A stretch of 64,000 bases of DNA from Enterococcus columbae DSM 7374 = ATCC 51263 (GCF_000406925.1 NZ_KE136348.1:2501-66500); one strand, 5' to 3'. Shown: positions 29,780 to 38,428, counted from the first letter of the stretch. Notes: a model not told the origin generated them from the letters alone. Made by a program: numbers and translations.

Positions 29780-31225
29780 TTATTCGGTTATCTCAACATC
29801 TGGGAAGGTGACTGTAAAAGTCGTCCCTTCTCCTAAGGTGGAAGCTACACTAATTGTCCCTTTATGCAAGCGAACTAATTGCTGAACAATAGGTAACCCT
29901 AAACCTGATTCACCAAATTTCTTATTTTTTCTTGAAGGATCCACCTTATAATAGCGATCCCAAATATTTTTTTGCTGCTCTTCGGTCATACCAATCCCCG
30001 TATCAGTAATACGGATAATTGATTCTAAATTACCCTTTTCAAGACTTACCGAAATTGTACCATTTTCAGTAAATTGAATCGCATTTTGAATGATATTTAC
30101 CATAATTTGTACAAAACGATCATAATCCGCGTAGACATCAATCGCTTCGGTGGTGGTTAGTCTCAACTGATCGTTGAATTGCTCTGCCTTAGATTCCAAT
30201 TGAATCAAAATATTATTTAAAGCTTCCGTGGCATTAAATTTTTTAATCACCATCGAAATTTGATTGGTGCGAATTTTTTCATAATCTAAGTTTTCGCTAA
30301 CTAGCCGAATCAAGCGTTCAGTTTCATTTTTCATCAAGTGAATGGCTTTTTCTTGTTGATTTTCTGGAATTGCATGATATTGTAGCCCTTCTAGCAATCC
30401 ATTAATCGTCGTTAGCGGTGTCCGCATTTCATGAGAAGCATCAGCCATAAATTGCTTGCGTCTTTCTTCTTGACGCTCAATTTCTTCATGTGAAGCCTTT
30501 AGAGATACTGCCATCTTATTAAAATCGGCTGCCAATTCATCGAACTCGTCCCGATTATGAACCGGTAAGCTAATATCAAAATTACCATTGGCTACTTCTT
30601 TGGTCGCCTTTTTCATCCGATTGATTCTTCTTACCTGAAAAGAAGCGTAAAAATAGCTAATAATAAAAGCAAAAATTCCCGAAATTACAAAGCCTTTCAT
30701 TAAATTGCTGGTAAATTCACCAACCGTATCTTCCACATTTTTGGCGGGCTGACTGACAATTAATACCCCAAATTCATTGTTTAATAAAAAAGGGACCATT
30801 GCATAAGCGGTAATATTTTTTTGACCAAAAATATCCGTATCTAACGTCACCTGCTGCATTTGGCCTTTATTTAACTCGCTCCACTGCTTCTTAGTGATTG
30901 GTAGCTTGACTGCGGCTTCTTGTGAAGGATATAATATCTTCCCTTGGCCATTGATAAATACAAAGGTCACACTTTGCTGATTCAAGACAGCTTCAGATAA
31001 ATTCAAAGCATTCTGGACAATGTGATACTGATCTTGATCTTCAGCAAAAACATTGGTAAAGCTTTTTGAGATACGTTCAACTGCTTTAGCATAACCATAT
31101 AATTGCTGATAATTGTTTTGCTCGATTGTATGACGCGTCATTTGTGTAAAAGCAAAGCCGGTCAGAATAAATGTCACCGCAATGACCACCCAAAAGGCGA
31201 TTAATTGTTGGTATAAATACTTCAT
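29780..31225 (-). CDS. Sensor histidine kinase (YclK-like)
   Basis: 481-residue membrane kinase. Helix 1 is near 8-28; an extracellular sensor stretch (about 30-165, Cache-like) is followed by helix 2 (about 172-192), HAMP (to about 245), a HisKA box with MADASHEMRTPLTTI near 262, and an ATPase domain with NIIQNAIQFT, DTGIGM and GESGLGLPI. Its ATG overlaps the end of the regulator by 4 bp. The signal is unknown; the pair resembles Bacillus YclJK and its enterococcal equivalents. Confidence 0.9.
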   Translation of the reverse strand: MKYLYQQLIAFWVVIAVTFILTGFAFTQMTRHTIEQNNYQQLYGYAKAVERISKSFTNVFAEDQDQYHIVQNALNLSEAVLNQQSVTFVFINGQGKILYPSQEAAVKLPITKKQWSELNKGQMQQVTLDTDIFGQKNITAYAMVPFLLNNEFGVLIVSQPAKNVEDTVGEFTSNLMKGFVISGIFAFIISYFYASFQVRRINRMKKATKEVANGNFDISLPVHNRDEFDELAADFNKMAVSLKASHEEIERQEERRKQFMADASHEMRTPLTTINGLLEGLQYHAIPENQQEKAIHLMKNETERLIRLVSENLDYEKIRTNQISMVIKKFNATEALNNILIQLESKAEQFNDQLRLTTTEAIDVYADYDRFVQIMVNIIQNAIQFTENGTISVSLEKGNLESIIRITDTGIGMTEEQQKNIWDRYYKVDPSRKNKKFGESGLGLPIVQQLVRLHKGTISVASTLGEGTTFTVTFPDVEITE

Positions 31226-31941
31226 TCATCCATCCCCGAATCATCAAACTTATAGCCAACGCCCCAGACGGTTTGAATGACCTGTGGACCAACCTTTTCA
31301 ATTTTTTGACGTAATTTTTTAATATGCGCATCAACGGTCCGTTCATCGCCAAAATATTGATAATCCCAGACAAGCTCTAATAATTGCTCACGTGTGAATA
31401 CCTGTCTAGGCTTTTTAGCCATCGTATAAAGTAAATCAAATTCTTTTGGGGTTAGTCCTTCAATCAACCGATTATTCAAATAGGCTTCACGAGTTTTTAT
31501 ATTCATTTTAAAATGAGTCGTTTCAACATCAAACTCCGCTGTATTATCTGCATTCACGTGCACTTGTTTTTCAGCCAATTCACTTCTTCGGTGCAACGCC
31601 TTAATTCTTGCAATCAAAGTCAATGGACTGAAGGGTTTAGTTACATAGTCATCAGCACCAATTTCTAACCCAATCACCTGATCACTTTCAGAATCGCGAG
31701 CGGTTAGCATAATGATGGGTACACTACTAATTTTTCGAATTTCTTTGGCTACAAGCATACCGTCCATTCCCGGTAAATTCAAATCAAGTGTAATTAAATC
31801 ATATTTCTGTGGATCTTTTAAAAAGGTATCTAATCCTTCTTTGCCATCATATTTAAAAGTTGCCTGCCAGCCTTCATTCAAAAAAAACATCTGCATCATT
31901 TCTGAAACTGACTCATTATCTTCAATCATCAATATTTCCAT
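31222..31941 (-). CDS. OmpR-family response regulator (YclJ-like)
   Basis: 239-residue DNA-binding response regulator. Receiver domain with acidic pair near 8-9, phospho-acceptor Asp in TLDLNLPGMDG near 53, Thr in MLTARDS and Lys in YVTKPFSP; winged-helix domain from about 140, ending VWGVGYKFDD. GAGGTGA precedes the ATG at 31941; three more codons are possible upstream. Operon partner of the kinase that follows. Targets unknown; LTA synthase and a membrane protein are close by but no operator was recognised. Confidence 0.9.
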   Translation of the reverse strand: MEILMIEDNESVSEMMQMFFLNEGWQATFKYDGKEGLDTFLKDPQKYDLITLDLNLPGMDGMLVAKEIRKISSVPIIMLTARDSESDQVIGLEIGADDYVTKPFSPLTLIARIKALHRRSELAEKQVHVNADNTAEFDVETTHFKMNIKTREAYLNNRLIEGLTPKEFDLLYTMAKKPRQVFTREQLLELVWDYQYFGDERTVDAHIKKLRQKIEKVGPQVIQTVWGVGYKFDDSGMDE

Positions 31942-32142
31942 ATTTATCACCTCAAATTAACAGTGGATTACTCTATTTCATGAAGTATAATTTGTATTTA
32001 TTATACCTTACTTTAAATCTTAAAACCAATCTTAACCTCACTCAACTATGAAAATAATAGCTAAAAAAGCTTATAAAAAACTTAAATTCATTAAATATTT
32101 TTAGGAATCTCTCTGGTTTAGCTTTAATTCGAAATATGATTA

Positions 32143-32151
32143 TGCTATAAT
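32143..32151 (+). promoter_or_regulatory. Extended -10 promoter of ssrA
   Basis: TGCTATAAT (TGN plus a perfect -10) lies 36 bases before the mature tmRNA 5' end. The -35 is weak (TTTAAT), which is common with an extended -10. Confidence 0.7.
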
Positions 32152-32186
32152 TCAAATTGTAAGTGTTACCCTCTTTTTATAAAAAG

Positions 32187-32550
32187 GGGGGCGTTACGGA
32201 TTCGACAGGCATAGTTCGAGCCTGAATTGCGCTTCGTAGGTTACGGCTACGTTAAAACGTTACAGTTAAATATAACTGCAAAAAACAACAATTCTTACGC
32301 TTTAGCTGCTTAATAACCAGCATTGCGTGATCCACTCGGTATCTCCCATGTACTCGAGTCTGGGTCTCATTTATTAGTGGGATACGTAATAATCATCCGT
32401 CTGTTGATTATTAAAGAGTTTTTCAGACTAGCTATTTAGCAGGCCTGTCATTCGGCATACTTTTTAGCAAAACATAAATAGAACTGACTATGAGCGTAGA
32501 TTTTTAGGTAGCGATATGTTTGGACGTGGGTTCGACTCCCACCGCCTCCA
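32187..32550 (+). ncRNA. ssrA: tmRNA
   Basis: Transfer-messenger RNA of about 364 nt that rescues stalled ribosomes. The 5' end GGGGGCGTTACGGATTCGAC and the 3' end with GGGTTCGACTCCCACCGCCTCCA-type T-arm form the tRNA-like domain; the acceptor GGGGGCG pairs with CGCCTCC. The tag frame starts at GCA 32278 and stops at TAA 32311-32313, giving AKNNNSYALAA, ending in the ALAA degron. Discriminator A is last; CCA is not encoded. The tag is one residue shorter than the E. faecalis tag I remember and matches the streptococcal length. Confidence 0.97.
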
Positions 32551-32623
32551 TTGTTTTTTTTAAAAAAACTTCCATTAAACCAACGACGAAAGAGGCTAAA
32601 GTGATGGTCTCAACTATCCAACG

Positions 32624-32672
32624 AAAATAGCAAGGAGCAAATAGAAATGATTATTTGCTCCTTGCTATTTTT
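32624..32672. terminator. Bidirectional terminator between ssrA and the GDPD gene
   Basis: A 20-bp stem (AAAATAGCAAGGAGCAAATA with its complement at 32652-32671) has A-run on the left and T-run on the right. It ends ssrA on the plus strand and lies against the stop of the convergent GDPD gene. Confidence 0.9.
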
Positions 32673-34686
32673 ATGCATCATTTGTTGTAATATAGTCTAC
32701 CCCTAAATAGGTCATTTTACTAAATTGATCAAAAGGGACAGTCCAAGCACCTACCTGTAAGCCTGCTTGATGGGCAAGTTGAACATTCGCTTGATTTAAG
32801 GCTTGCCAATGGACATTAACGCCAGCTCGCGAGCCTAATTTTTTCGTTTGGTTAATCACCTGTTGATTCAAATCCTTGCTCAAATACATAACTGAAGCTT
32901 CCGGCATCATCTTTTTCAGTTCTTTAAGCACTTGGTAATGAAAGGAGATAAAGCGAACCGTATGAGCAAATTGGTAACTACGAACAAGTTCAATTAGATT
33001 ACGATAAGCCACTTCATCGAAAGCTGAGGTCTTCACCTCAATAATGGGTATTTTCCCTTTAGCTTGACAAATAGCTAGGTAATCTTCTATGGATGGAATC
33101 CGTAACTCCTGAATAGCATATTGCTGTTCACCCGTTCCTTTTAAATGATAGCTTAACAATTGCTGGGCAAGAAATTGACTAATCTCCCCACTGCCATTAG
33201 TTGTTCGATTCAATGAACCATCATGCATAATCACCCATTTTTTATCAGCTGTCAGATGAATATCTGTTTCAATTGCTTCATAGTTAGCCTGTTTAAAAGC
33301 CGGAATTGAATTTTCTGGTGCAAATTGTTGCTTTCCACGATGATTAACATAGATTGGTTGTGTCTGCTTTTCTATCGTCGTTTGCATGGTCTCCATCTCT
33401 TTTCTACCCGTTAAGTCTAAGTCTACACTCGCTTTAATCGTTAAATTGACATCATCAAAATGCACCTTACGCACATCGATTGTTTGTTGCCAAATATTAT
33501 TATCTACTAAAGTATTCGTAACATAATTAACTGCATCATCTTTTCCCTTGTGCTTTGTCCATACATCAAAATCAACTGACTTCACTCGCTCATTTTTATT
33601 CAAAACCAACTGAATTTGATACAAGCCTTGCGCAATATTCTGAGGAATTAATTCAAATCTTTGAACCTTCAAAATATATTTTGGAATAAATAGTTGCCGA
33701 TTTAATTGTACTACTTTACTTGACACATGACCAGCAGCATTCGCTAATAGATAACTGATAAAACTACCTTCTGCATAGTTATCATGTGCACGATTATTGA
33801 AGTTAGCGACAAAATCACGTGAACCAATCTGTTTAAACGGATATTGATGTAAATCAGCTAAGCCACTATTTTTTCGCCAAATAGCTAAACGATAAGACTG
33901 CCCAACAGGTGGCAAGCTAGCCAGCTGCAAACGACAGCTAAACTTGCCATCGTCAATTGCACTATAATCAAACACAGCAGCTTCAATATTGTCACTACGT
34001 TCAAAGCCAATTTGCTGTTGCTGCCAACGTTCTCGCCAATTCTGATTTTGAGCTGCTTGAATCAGCTGATGTAGCCGGTGTTTATTCAATAAATTAGCAG
34101 GGATTTCCTTTTTTTGTTTGGTTGGTAGCTGCTTAGCTAGCAATGGCATTGAGTGTGCTGTTTGCGAAAACTCAATCGTGGCATCTATGTTTTGCCATTG
34201 ATAATTGCCGTCTTTAGTCATCAATACGATAGCTTGCCGGTACGACTGCTTTTTAAAAAAATCTGTTTGCATGACAAATGTATGTGCACCAATTTGCTTA
34301 GCAGGCACCTCCTGAGCTTGTTTCCCTTCTTCAGTATAAAAGATAACAGATAAAAATTTTGCCTGCAGCACTACGGGTACATCAATATAACAGGTATATA
34401 AATCCTCTGCTGTTTTTGGTTTGTGCTGAAAAAGCTGAATTCCTTTAGCCATTAACTCTTTTTTTTCAACTAACTGCTCATTAGCTAGTTGCTCTTGAAT
34501 CAATGGAATCTGAGGATCCTTTTTGATTTTAAAGGCTGACTCTTTTTCCTTATCGCTTTGAATAAAAGGGATATTTTTAAGCAGCGAGGAATCATTTGCT
34601 GTCAGTTGACGATAGCCTACATAAACCAAACAACTCCCTATCGCCAAGCTACAACATGTGATTAAAATTTTTGTTCTTTTTTGCAT
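32671..34686 (-). CDS. Membrane-anchored glycerophosphodiester phosphodiesterase with N-terminal repeat region
   Basis: 671 residues. An uncleaved signal or anchor is near 7-27. A long extracellular middle part (about 60-440) holds beta-rich repeats; one segment containing VWTKHKGKDDAVNY resembles GBS-Bsp-like surface repeats. The C-terminal GDPD barrel (about 447-671) starts with the catalytic HRG motif near 450, then ENS, ETDIHLTADKKWVIMHD and EVKT, so the active site looks intact. It would hydrolyse glycerophosphodiesters at the cell surface, possibly LTA breakdown products. The repeat assignment is by eye. Confidence 0.82.
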   Translation of the reverse strand: MQKRTKILITCCSLAIGSCLVYVGYRQLTANDSSLLKNIPFIQSDKEKESAFKIKKDPQIPLIQEQLANEQLVEKKELMAKGIQLFQHKPKTAEDLYTCYIDVPVVLQAKFLSVIFYTEEGKQAQEVPAKQIGAHTFVMQTDFFKKQSYRQAIVLMTKDGNYQWQNIDATIEFSQTAHSMPLLAKQLPTKQKKEIPANLLNKHRLHQLIQAAQNQNWRERWQQQQIGFERSDNIEAAVFDYSAIDDGKFSCRLQLASLPPVGQSYRLAIWRKNSGLADLHQYPFKQIGSRDFVANFNNRAHDNYAEGSFISYLLANAAGHVSSKVVQLNRQLFIPKYILKVQRFELIPQNIAQGLYQIQLVLNKNERVKSVDFDVWTKHKGKDDAVNYVTNTLVDNNIWQQTIDVRKVHFDDVNLTIKASVDLDLTGRKEMETMQTTIEKQTQPIYVNHRGKQQFAPENSIPAFKQANYEAIETDIHLTADKKWVIMHDGSLNRTTNGSGEISQFLAQQLLSYHLKGTGEQQYAIQELRIPSIEDYLAICQAKGKIPIIEVKTSAFDEVAYRNLIELVRSYQFAHTVRFISFHYQVLKELKKMMPEASVMYLSKDLNQQVINQTKKLGSRAGVNVHWQALNQANVQLAHQAGLQVGAWTVPFDQFSKMTYLGVDYITTNDA

Positions 34687-34777
34687 TAAAAATTACAACC
34701 TTAATTTCATATAATTACTGTCATTCTATAACTAAAGCAAACATCGTTCAAATAATTAAAGGCTTTTTTAAGAAAAA

Positions 34778-34812
34778 TTAAAAAGACATTGCCTCATTTT
34801 TGAAGCAATGCC
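34778..34812 (-). terminator. Terminator after the fRMsr gene
   Basis: An 11-bp stem with two G-U pairs (34785-34795 with 34802-34812) is followed on the minus strand by TTTTTAATTTT. Confidence 0.75.
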
Positions 34813-34818
34813 ACCATT

Positions 34819-35286
34819 TTATAAACTATCTAATAAAATCGCTACATATTTTTCTAAATATTCTTGATCAATTTCGTCATACATATCCGTTTGACTACTA
34901 TCAATGTCTAATACACCAATCAACTGTCCATCTTTAATCATCGGCACAACTATTTCAGACATCGCTGCTGAATCACAGGAAATATAATTTTCATGCACCT
35001 TAACATTCGGTACAATTAACGTTCTTTCTTTTTGCGCAGATTCACCACAAACACCTTTGCCCATTTTGATTCGAGTACAAGATACTCTTCCTTGGAATGG
35101 TCCTAAAATCAATTCTTCACCATCAAATAAATAATAACCAGCAAAAACAGTAGCTTTTAAGGTTTCATTTAGTAAAGCCGAGGAATTACTCAAATTAGCA
35201 ATCCAATTATTTTCAATCTCCAACAATCCTTTTTGTTGAAGCAGTAGTAGTTCATAGGCCTCTTTTTTTTCTTCTTTACTCCACAT
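34819..35286 (-). CDS. msrC: Free methionine-(R)-sulfoxide reductase (GAF domain)
   Basis: 155-residue single GAF-domain enzyme that repairs free Met-R-sulfoxide, using thioredoxin. The three Cys expected for the family are at 70, 80 and 104, in VSCTRI, KGVCGES and YISCDS; the GxLDIDS end motif is present (VLDIDS near 126). Length is normal. GAGGGAATATCT precedes the ATG. Single gene with its own terminator. Confidence 0.93.
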   Translation of the reverse strand: MWSKEEKKEAYELLLLQQKGLLEIENNWIANLSNSSALLNETLKATVFAGYYLFDGEELILGPFQGRVSCTRIKMGKGVCGESAQKERTLIVPNVKVHENYISCDSAAMSEIVVPMIKDGQLIGVLDIDSSQTDMYDEIDQEYLEKYVAILLDSL

Positions 35287-35751
35287 AGATATTCCCTCAC
35301 TTTTATCAATCTATCTGCCTTACTTTACCATAATACATTCACTCTAAGCAACTATCATTTATTACTAAAAAGGGATTCATTTAATTAAATACGAGTTATC
35401 CACAACTTTTCTTATATTTTCTTTTTTTTGTTTCACAAAATTTTTTTCAAAAAAATTTTTTCCTTGACTTATTGATTTATCAAGCTTATTTCTATGAAAA
35501 TTTTTCAAAAATCTTTCTCGTAAATTGTTTTACCTAAATAAAATTGAATTCCATCGCAAAAAACACACGTTTAAAACCTTGAAATATCAAGTGTTCAATC
35601 GACTTTTTTTTAAAGGTAAAAAAAGAATTACACATTGTTCCATAAAAAAATATTGTTTCACAGCTAACACTTCACAATGACTTGACAAAAAATTTAATGC
35701 TGTTCAAGACCGTTTATATTTTTGTAATCAGTTTAAAGTGCCAACCCTTTC
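35287..35751. other. AT-rich gene-free region
   Basis: About 465 bases with no supportable gene on either strand. It holds long A and T tracts, one perfect DnaA box (TTATCCACA, 35396-35404) and a few weak inverted repeats. No cluster of DnaA boxes is present, so it does not look like an origin. The part beyond 35752 is a palindromic repeat. Confidence 0.6.
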
Positions 35752-35850
35752 GGAAAATTCACCTCTCCATTTGAAAAAATTTTCATTTATCTACTTTTCA
35801 AACGGAGTGTAACACTCGAATTTTCTCCTGTCTAAATCAGCTTTTTCACA
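35752..35850. repeat. Intergenic palindrome, copy 1
   Basis: Outer arms GGAAAATTC (35752-35760) and GAATTTTC (35818-35825); inner arms CTCCATTTGAAAA (35765-35777) and TTTTCAAACGGAG (35795-35807). The tail TCCTGTCTAAATCAGC ... CACAGCC matches the other copies at 48.7-49.0 kb and 50.7-51.0 kb. Confidence 0.7.
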
Positions 35851-35867
35851 GCCTTTTTGTTTAGCAA

Positions 35868-35904
35868 ACAAAAAAATAGCTAGGTTCATTTTGATCCTAG
35901 CTAT
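35868..35904 (-). terminator. Terminator after the MarR gene
   Basis: ATAGCTAGG pairs with CCTAGCTAT (35876-35884 with 35896-35904); the minus strand continues TTTTTTTG. Confidence 0.85.
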
Positions 35905-35910
35905 CAAACT

Positions 35911-36288
35911 CTATTCATTTAAGTAATCATAATCGGCTAAAAAATTAGCAACAATTGGTTCAGCCTTTTTTATTTGCTCCATACCAAATTCAGTCAAACC
36001 AATCTTTATTCCTCGTCGATCATCATTACACTTCTCACGCGTAATTAACGGCTTTGGACTAGTAGACATTTTTTGAATCAAGCGTGATAAAGCGCTGTGA
36101 CTCAAAATAAACAGTTCTTTCAACTCATTTAAACGCAACTCACGTCCTTCATGGAACAAATAATACGTAACATAAAATTCATTCAGCTCCATTTGCAGCG
36201 TCTGTTCTAACTCTTTTTCTAAACGTTCTTCAATAAAATCGTGTATATGCACATCTTCTAGCCATTGTTTTATACGATCATGTTCCAT
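35911..36288 (-). CDS. MarR family transcriptional regulator
   Basis: 125-residue winged-helix regulator. The recognition region LRLNELKELFILSHSALSRLIQKM lies near 50-73, and the wing with the acidic/basic CNDDRRGIKIGLTEFG near 86-101 is typical. ATG at 36288 follows GTAGGGATAAC; a start seven codons upstream is possible. Its consensus promoter contains a palindrome, so self-regulation is likely. It sits just downstream of oadB with its own promoter; whether it controls the decarboxylase genes is unknown. Confidence 0.85.
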   Translation of the reverse strand: MEHDRIKQWLEDVHIHDFIEERLEKELEQTLQMELNEFYVTYYLFHEGRELRLNELKELFILSHSALSRLIQKMSTSPKPLITREKCNDDRRGIKIGLTEFGMEQIKKAEPIVANFLADYDYLNE

Positions 36289-36323
36289 GTTATCCCTACC
36301 GTAAATCATACTTATTCAGATTT

Positions 36324-36352
36324 ATTATATGCACAGGCATATGTCATGTCAA
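36324..36352 (-). promoter_or_regulatory. Consensus promoter of the MarR gene with overlapping palindrome
   Basis: TTGACA (36347-36352) and TATAAT (36324-36329), spacing 17. The palindrome ATATGC-ACAG-GCATAT (36327-36342) overlaps the -10 and spacer and is a candidate operator. Confidence 0.8.
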
Positions 36353-36416
36353 AACAGGAACATTTATTTTAATCATACAAGACTAGTTAAAAAAGCTTAT
36401 AAACCAAGACATATAG

Positions 36417-36428
36417 TTGCGTACGCAA
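36417..36428. promoter_or_regulatory. Perfect 12-bp palindrome
   Basis: TTGCGTACGCAA lies 65 bp upstream of the MarR promoter and 124 bp beyond the end of oadB. Its form fits a MarR-type operator; function is inferred only. Confidence 0.35.
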
Positions 36429-36552
36429 ATAATCATTCTAATAAAGTTAGTTATTTATACGACCTTTCCGTCATTAATATTCTAGATTAGAAAGATTATT
36501 ATAAATTACCCATTCCTCCAATAATTTTCTATCTCCGTTAAAAATACTTTAC

Positions 36553-38251
36553 TTATTGGAAAAAAGCAAGCAATACCCCTGCAGCAACTGCCGAACCAAT
36601 TACTCCAGCCACATTTGGCCCCATAGCATACATTAGTAAGTAATTATGTGGATCGGCCTTTTGTCCTTCCAAATGTACGACTCTAGCTGCCATTGGAACT
36701 GCTGAAACCCCTGCCGCTCCTATCATTGGATTTATCTTTCCCTTGGTTAGCCAATACATCAATTTCCCCATCAAAACGCCAGAAAGCGTGCCAATACTAA
36801 AAGCTATTAGACCTAAAAAAATAATTAATAACGTTGTAGGGGATAAAAATAGATTTCCTTCTGCTTTTGCTCCTACAGTTAAGCCTAAAATAATGGTAAT
36901 GCCATACATAAAAGTATTTTGTAAATTATCTACTAATTTGGGAACGATTTTGACCTCTCGAATTAAATTTCCTAACCTGTTCTTTCTATTGATGAGTGTT
37001 AGCGTGTTATCTTGCTGTATTATATAGATTGTTCCTTGACAAATCAACCTTCAATAAATAAATTCGCAAAAATACAACACGAATACGAAATTTTAGTATC
37101 GATCTCATCAAATAGTATATTTGTTCACATAGAAGCGCTAATTCTATGCAGTTCGCTGATGAACTTCTTATGCTTTCACATAAGCACAGACTATCTCTTT
37201 TCCCTAAGTGTCATCTGTTAGGGCGAAACCACTTCCACTATCAATCGCTTATAGTGTACTTCCCTCACGAGGAATAGTCGTTGAACCTTCTCCTATTCAG
37301 AGCTTGGCTGCGGATTGCCGATTCATACAGTACTTAGGCTTTAACCTTATACCATCTTCTAAATTTTTTCTGCTTTCGCCACAATCACGCTGATTTTTCT
37401 TTCAAAATTACGTTGTTGTTTTAGAAGCTTTACGGTTTTTCCGCAATTCAGTTTCTTCGTTGCATAAGTGGCTGACTTATGACTACTTGCTAATTACTTA
37501 ACAAGCTGACTGTTCAATCGCTTTTGTTTACAAAAGACTAGCCAATCAAACATCCGATTAAGGTCGTTGCACTAGGTACAAGTAAGCTAACAAAAATGGT
37601 TACCACTATTGGAAAAATAATTTTCTCTGTCCGACTTACTTTTCGATTTACCTGCATTTTACATTTGCGTTCTTTTTTGGTTGTTACCAAACGAATAATT
37701 GGTGGTTGAATAATCGGTACCAAGGCCATATAAGAATAAGCAGCTAACGCAATTGCCGGTAGTAAATTAGGGGCTAGACGACTAGTTAAGAAAATCGCTG
37801 TTGGTCCATCTGCCCCACCAATAATACCAATTGATGCAGCCTCTTGTGGGGTCATGCCAAATAATATCGCTAAGAAAAACGCAGCAAAAATACCAAATTG
37901 TGCCGCACCACCTAATAAAATCGTTGAAGGATTAGCTAACAAAGGTTCAAAATCTGTAGCTGCCCCTAGACACAAAAAGATCAGTGGTGGATAAATACCA
38001 TATTTTGTGCCCAAATATAAATAATGTAATAATCCCCCTGGCTGATTACCGAACCCACTAGCCATTAAATTAGCTAAAGGTAAATTGACTAATAACATGC
38101 CAAAAGCTATAGGAATCATTAAATAGGGTTCATATTGCTTTTTAATTCCTAGATATAAGAAAAAACATGCCAAGATAATCATTATTGCATTTTGAATGGT
38201 TAAATTAGCCAAGCCTGATGTTACAATCATTTGATGAATAATTTCATTCAT
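36553..38251 (-). CDS. oadB: Na+-pumping decarboxylase beta subunit (OadB/GcdB), split by a group I intron
   Basis: Membrane subunit that couples biotin-dependent decarboxylation (oxaloacetate, methylmalonyl-CoA or glutaconyl-CoA type) to Na+ export. Exon 1 is 37545-38251 and exon 2 is 36553-36976. Read separately they give an N-terminal part ending TLIGCLI then a stop, and a C-terminal part beginning [11 protein letters not shown]. Joined they give 376 residues, the family length, with the conserved [10 protein letters not shown] near 155-164, GMLMLGN-like junction and [18 protein letters not shown] near the end. ATG at 38251 follows AGGTGAG. Preceded by a tiny gamma-like subunit gene. No alpha (carboxyltransferase) or biotin carrier gene is in the window. 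If the intron fails to splice, the protein is truncated at about residue 237. Confidence 0.88.
36977..37544 (-). mobile_element. Group I self-splicing intron in oadB (ORF-less, IStron-like)
   Basis: 568-nt insertion in the same orientation as oadB. Core elements in order on the minus strand: AATCCGCAGCCAAGCTC (37300-37316, P/Q region), CAACGACTA (37275-37283, R) and AGATAGTC (37189-37196, S); GACTA and TAGTC form P7. A P8-like hairpin follows R, and three hairpins follow S: CTTATG/CATAAG, AGTTC/GAACT, CATAGAA/TTCTATG. Exon 1 ends in U, the intron ends in G, and splicing restores the OadB frame. P1 can form between exon GUUUGAUU and the internal guide GAUUGAAC, with a CTTTTG/CAAAAG hairpin between. 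The boundaries may shift by one base (36976-37543). It carries no reading frame of note and sits 3' of TTGAT. Confidence 0.88.
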
Positions 38252-38291
38252 AAATCTCACCTACTCTCATAAATTTTTTAGCAATACTCAG

Positions 38292-38411
38292 CTATTTTTG
38301 TTTAAAAAATTGACCGATTAAGACCATCAATCCCCAAATACCTATCAGCACAATAAATACCACTACCATCGAAAAAAACGTCAGAAACAAAATTTTATCT
38401 AAGCTATACAT
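38292..38411 (-). CDS. Small single-helix protein, decarboxylase gamma-subunit-like
   Basis: 39-residue protein with one membrane helix (about 11-33), starting MYSLDKILFL and ending GQFFKQK. A GAGGTGAGGC ribosome binding site precedes ATG, and it lies 40 bp upstream of oadB, the usual place of the OadG-type gamma subunit, which is a short membrane anchor. It is shorter than most OadG proteins and lacks their extended C-terminal tail. The call rests on position and topology. Confidence 0.65.
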   Translation of the reverse strand: MYSLDKILFLTFFSMVVVFIVLIGIWGLMVLIGQFFKQK

Positions 38412-38428
38412 ATCGCCTCACCTCTTTT

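Noticed and set aside
35396-35404. Replication origin
   Set aside because: A single DnaA box with no dnaA/dnaN genes and no box cluster.
37012-37393. Two plus-strand reading frames of 61-69 codons inside the oadB intron
   Set aside because: They lie antisense to the structured intron core and have no ribosome binding site or protein-like composition.
36553-38260. oadB as a pseudogene broken by random insertion or a group II intron
   Set aside because: The insertion has group I core motifs, not the GTGYG start and domain V of group II, and the exons join in frame at a conserved site.
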